From Spirosoma pollinicola (GTDB lineage: Bacteria; Bacteroidota; Bacteroidia; Cytophagales; Spirosomataceae), in assembly GCF_002831565.1 (NCBI RefSeq), contig NZ_CP025096.1, positions 8,304,468 to 8,368,467 of the forward strand: 64,000 nucleotides of DNA, written 5' to 3'. Positions 63,067 through 64,000 of this stretch are shown one piece after another (within the stretch, counting starts at the first letter, position 1; every line of letters starts with the position of its first letter). The notes below the pieces were generated by a model. That model was given only the letters and a program-made list of their open reading frames with translations. It did no database searches and had not been told where the DNA came from. A program made the position numbers and the translations under genes.

Positions 63067-63137
63067 GTACCAAACAGCATCTTGCTGTTTATAGCGTTTA
63101 TAATACTTCCCACAAACAGCAAGATGCTGTTTGGTAC
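63067..63137 (-). terminator. Long hairpin after the MutS-like gene
   Basis: Perfect 24-bp arms 63067-63090 and 63114-63137 with a 23-base loop, starting 6 bases beyond the stop of the minus-strand gene. Confidence 0.65.
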
Positions 63138-63142
63138 CTACA

Positions 63143-64000
63143 TTATTTCTTTACGGCATCCATTTCTATACCAATGGCCCGCATGAGCTGGCTGGCATTG
63201 AAACTCTTGCAAATGCCGTCGCGAAGTTTGTAATCAAACACGAGTTCGCCGTTGTTAAGATCGGATTGGAAGTGATAATTGCGAACGAAGCCGTCGGCAT
63301 CCGTTAACTGGCCTAACTCAAGATCGTGAGTTGAAACAAAGCCCGAAGCCGTTGTGTGGTGTAGCTGCCTAATAAGTGCCTCTGCGCCCCGATGACGGTC
63401 GGCGGAGTTAGTACCCTTCAGAATTTCATCCAGAAAATAAAGAACAGGCAAACCCTTCGGTGATTTATCAGCTTTTGTCAGGCCAATAAGGGTTTGAAGC
63501 CGCTTGAGTTCGGCATAAAACGACGAGGTACTTTCCTCAAGTGAGTCCTGTGTACGCATGCTTGTAAACACCTGCACGGGCGAACACCAGAACCGCTCGG
63601 CTCGCACAACAGCTCCTGCCAGCGCCAGCACGACATTTGTACCCACCGTGCGCAGAAACGTACTTTTCCCCGACATATTGGAGCCGGTAATCAAGATGGT
63701 TTTACCAGAACCTCTTACGATGAGCGAGTTGGCAACACTATTATTCTGAGCCAACAATGGATGTGCTGCCGATGTAATTTCCAGGACAAACTCATCATCG
63801 ACGATGTCAGGCGTAGCATACGACGGGTGCGCAAACGAGAAACCGGCCAGGCTATTCAGGGCTTCCAGTTCGCCAAGAGCGTCGAGCCAGTAATTAAGCA
63901 CGGGCCCATAGGTTTGCCGCCAGCGTTCGAGTCGAAGCAGGTAGTGAATGTCCCAAAGCGTTGCTACACCAAACAATAAAAAGAAATAGGGGTTTCGCCG
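63143..64000 (-). CDS. MutS-family ATPase, C-terminal part (5' end outside window)
   Basis: About 286 residues visible, open to the right edge. The ATPase core is clear: Walker A ILITGSNMSGKSTFLRTVGT, signature-region SMRTQDSLEESTSSFYAELK, Walker B LPVLYFLDEILKGTNSADRH, and the His switch SGFVSTHDLELGQL. The first visible residues are hydrophobic (NPYFFLLFGVATLWDIHYLL), suggesting the membrane-anchored MutS-related type rather than MutS1. It probably acts in DNA or nucleic-acid remodelling; role uncertain. Confidence 0.85.
   Translation of the reverse strand, partial: RRNPYFFLLFGVATLWDIHYLLRLERWRQTYGPVLNYWLDALGELEALNSLAGFSFAHPSYATPDIVDDEFVLEITSAAHPLLAQNNSVANSLIVRGSGKTILITGSNMSGKSTFLRTVGTNVVLALAGAVVRAERFWCSPVQVFTSMRTQDSLEESTSSFYAELKRLQTLIGLTKADKSPKGLPVLYFLDEILKGTNSADRHRGAEALIRQLHHTTASGFVSTHDLELGQLTDADGFVRNYHFQSDLNNGELVFDYKLRDGICKSFNASQLMRAIGIEMDAVKK

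Noticed and set aside
1-64000. CRISPR arrays, rRNA genes, replication origin, complete prophage
   Set aside because: Looked for; no supporting sequence was seen.

Overview
The window looks like a chromosome segment of a Bacteroidota bacterium, most likely a Cytophagales member of the Spirosoma type (inference from gene content). Evidence: a sigma/FecR/SusC/SusD set, a secreted enzyme ending in a type IX secretion sorting domain, LytTR regulators, a HisKA_2-type kinase, many AraC regulators, and promoter-like TAnnTTTG boxes.

Layout. 1-2.4 kb: small hypothetical genes and a TetR regulator. 2.15-3.6 kb: a response regulator cut by an IS3-family element, then a decayed Tn3-family transposase. 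3.7-7.9 kb: a DUF937 protein, nested palindromes and a large secreted PQQ-type sugar dehydrogenase. 8.1-8.9 kb: IS3/IS630 graveyard. 9-18.1 kb (all minus): LytTR protein, ScyD-like lipoprotein, a reductase broken by one stop codon, a cysteine-synthase-like enzyme, a diheme cytochrome, and a lipoprotein/response regulator/histidine kinase operon. 19-26.5 kb: DUF922 protein, IS630 debris around an unknown gene, AraC plus hydrolase, DinB, and an internally deleted FAD oxidase. 26.5-33.9 kb: lipoprotein, then SusD, SusC, FecR and ECF sigma. 34-35.2 kb: fucosidase remnant, IS3 and ISL3 debris. 35.4-47.7 kb: multi-PAS kinase, oxidoreductase, Ca2+/cation antiporter, esterase, AraC, a Tet(X)-like flavin monooxygenase, and trpBA behind an attenuator with its own leader peptide. 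48-53 kb: VOC protein with a Cdd1-AraC fusion, a RES/Xre toxin-antitoxin pair, Fic remnant, phosphotransferase, frameshifted lipoprotein. 53-60.6 kb: FecA-like receptor, OM barrel, DinB, GT39 membrane enzyme, 2H phosphoesterase-like protein. 60.7-64 kb: IS debris, an integrase truncated by an ISKra4-like fragment, a tRNA-Phe 3' fragment (attachment site), and a partial MutS-like ATPase.

Most notable. (1) A palindromic 12-mer, CTAGCTAGCTAG, which stops all six frames, occurs three times (2696, 35161, 61274), each at an abrupt transposase break; it looks like an assembly or gap linker, so adjacency across these points should not be trusted. (2) A GC-rich insert of about 15-16 bp, consensus CCGNNNCGGCGGACCG, interrupts IS3-family pseudogenes at six places. 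(3) A trp leader peptide with adjacent Trp codons precedes a terminator hairpin and trpBA. (4) A dispersed intergenic motif of about 30 bp (TCTCA - GCTCC - TGAGAC) recurs at about ten sites. Several genes carry a single disabling lesion (in-frame stop, frameshift or deletion).
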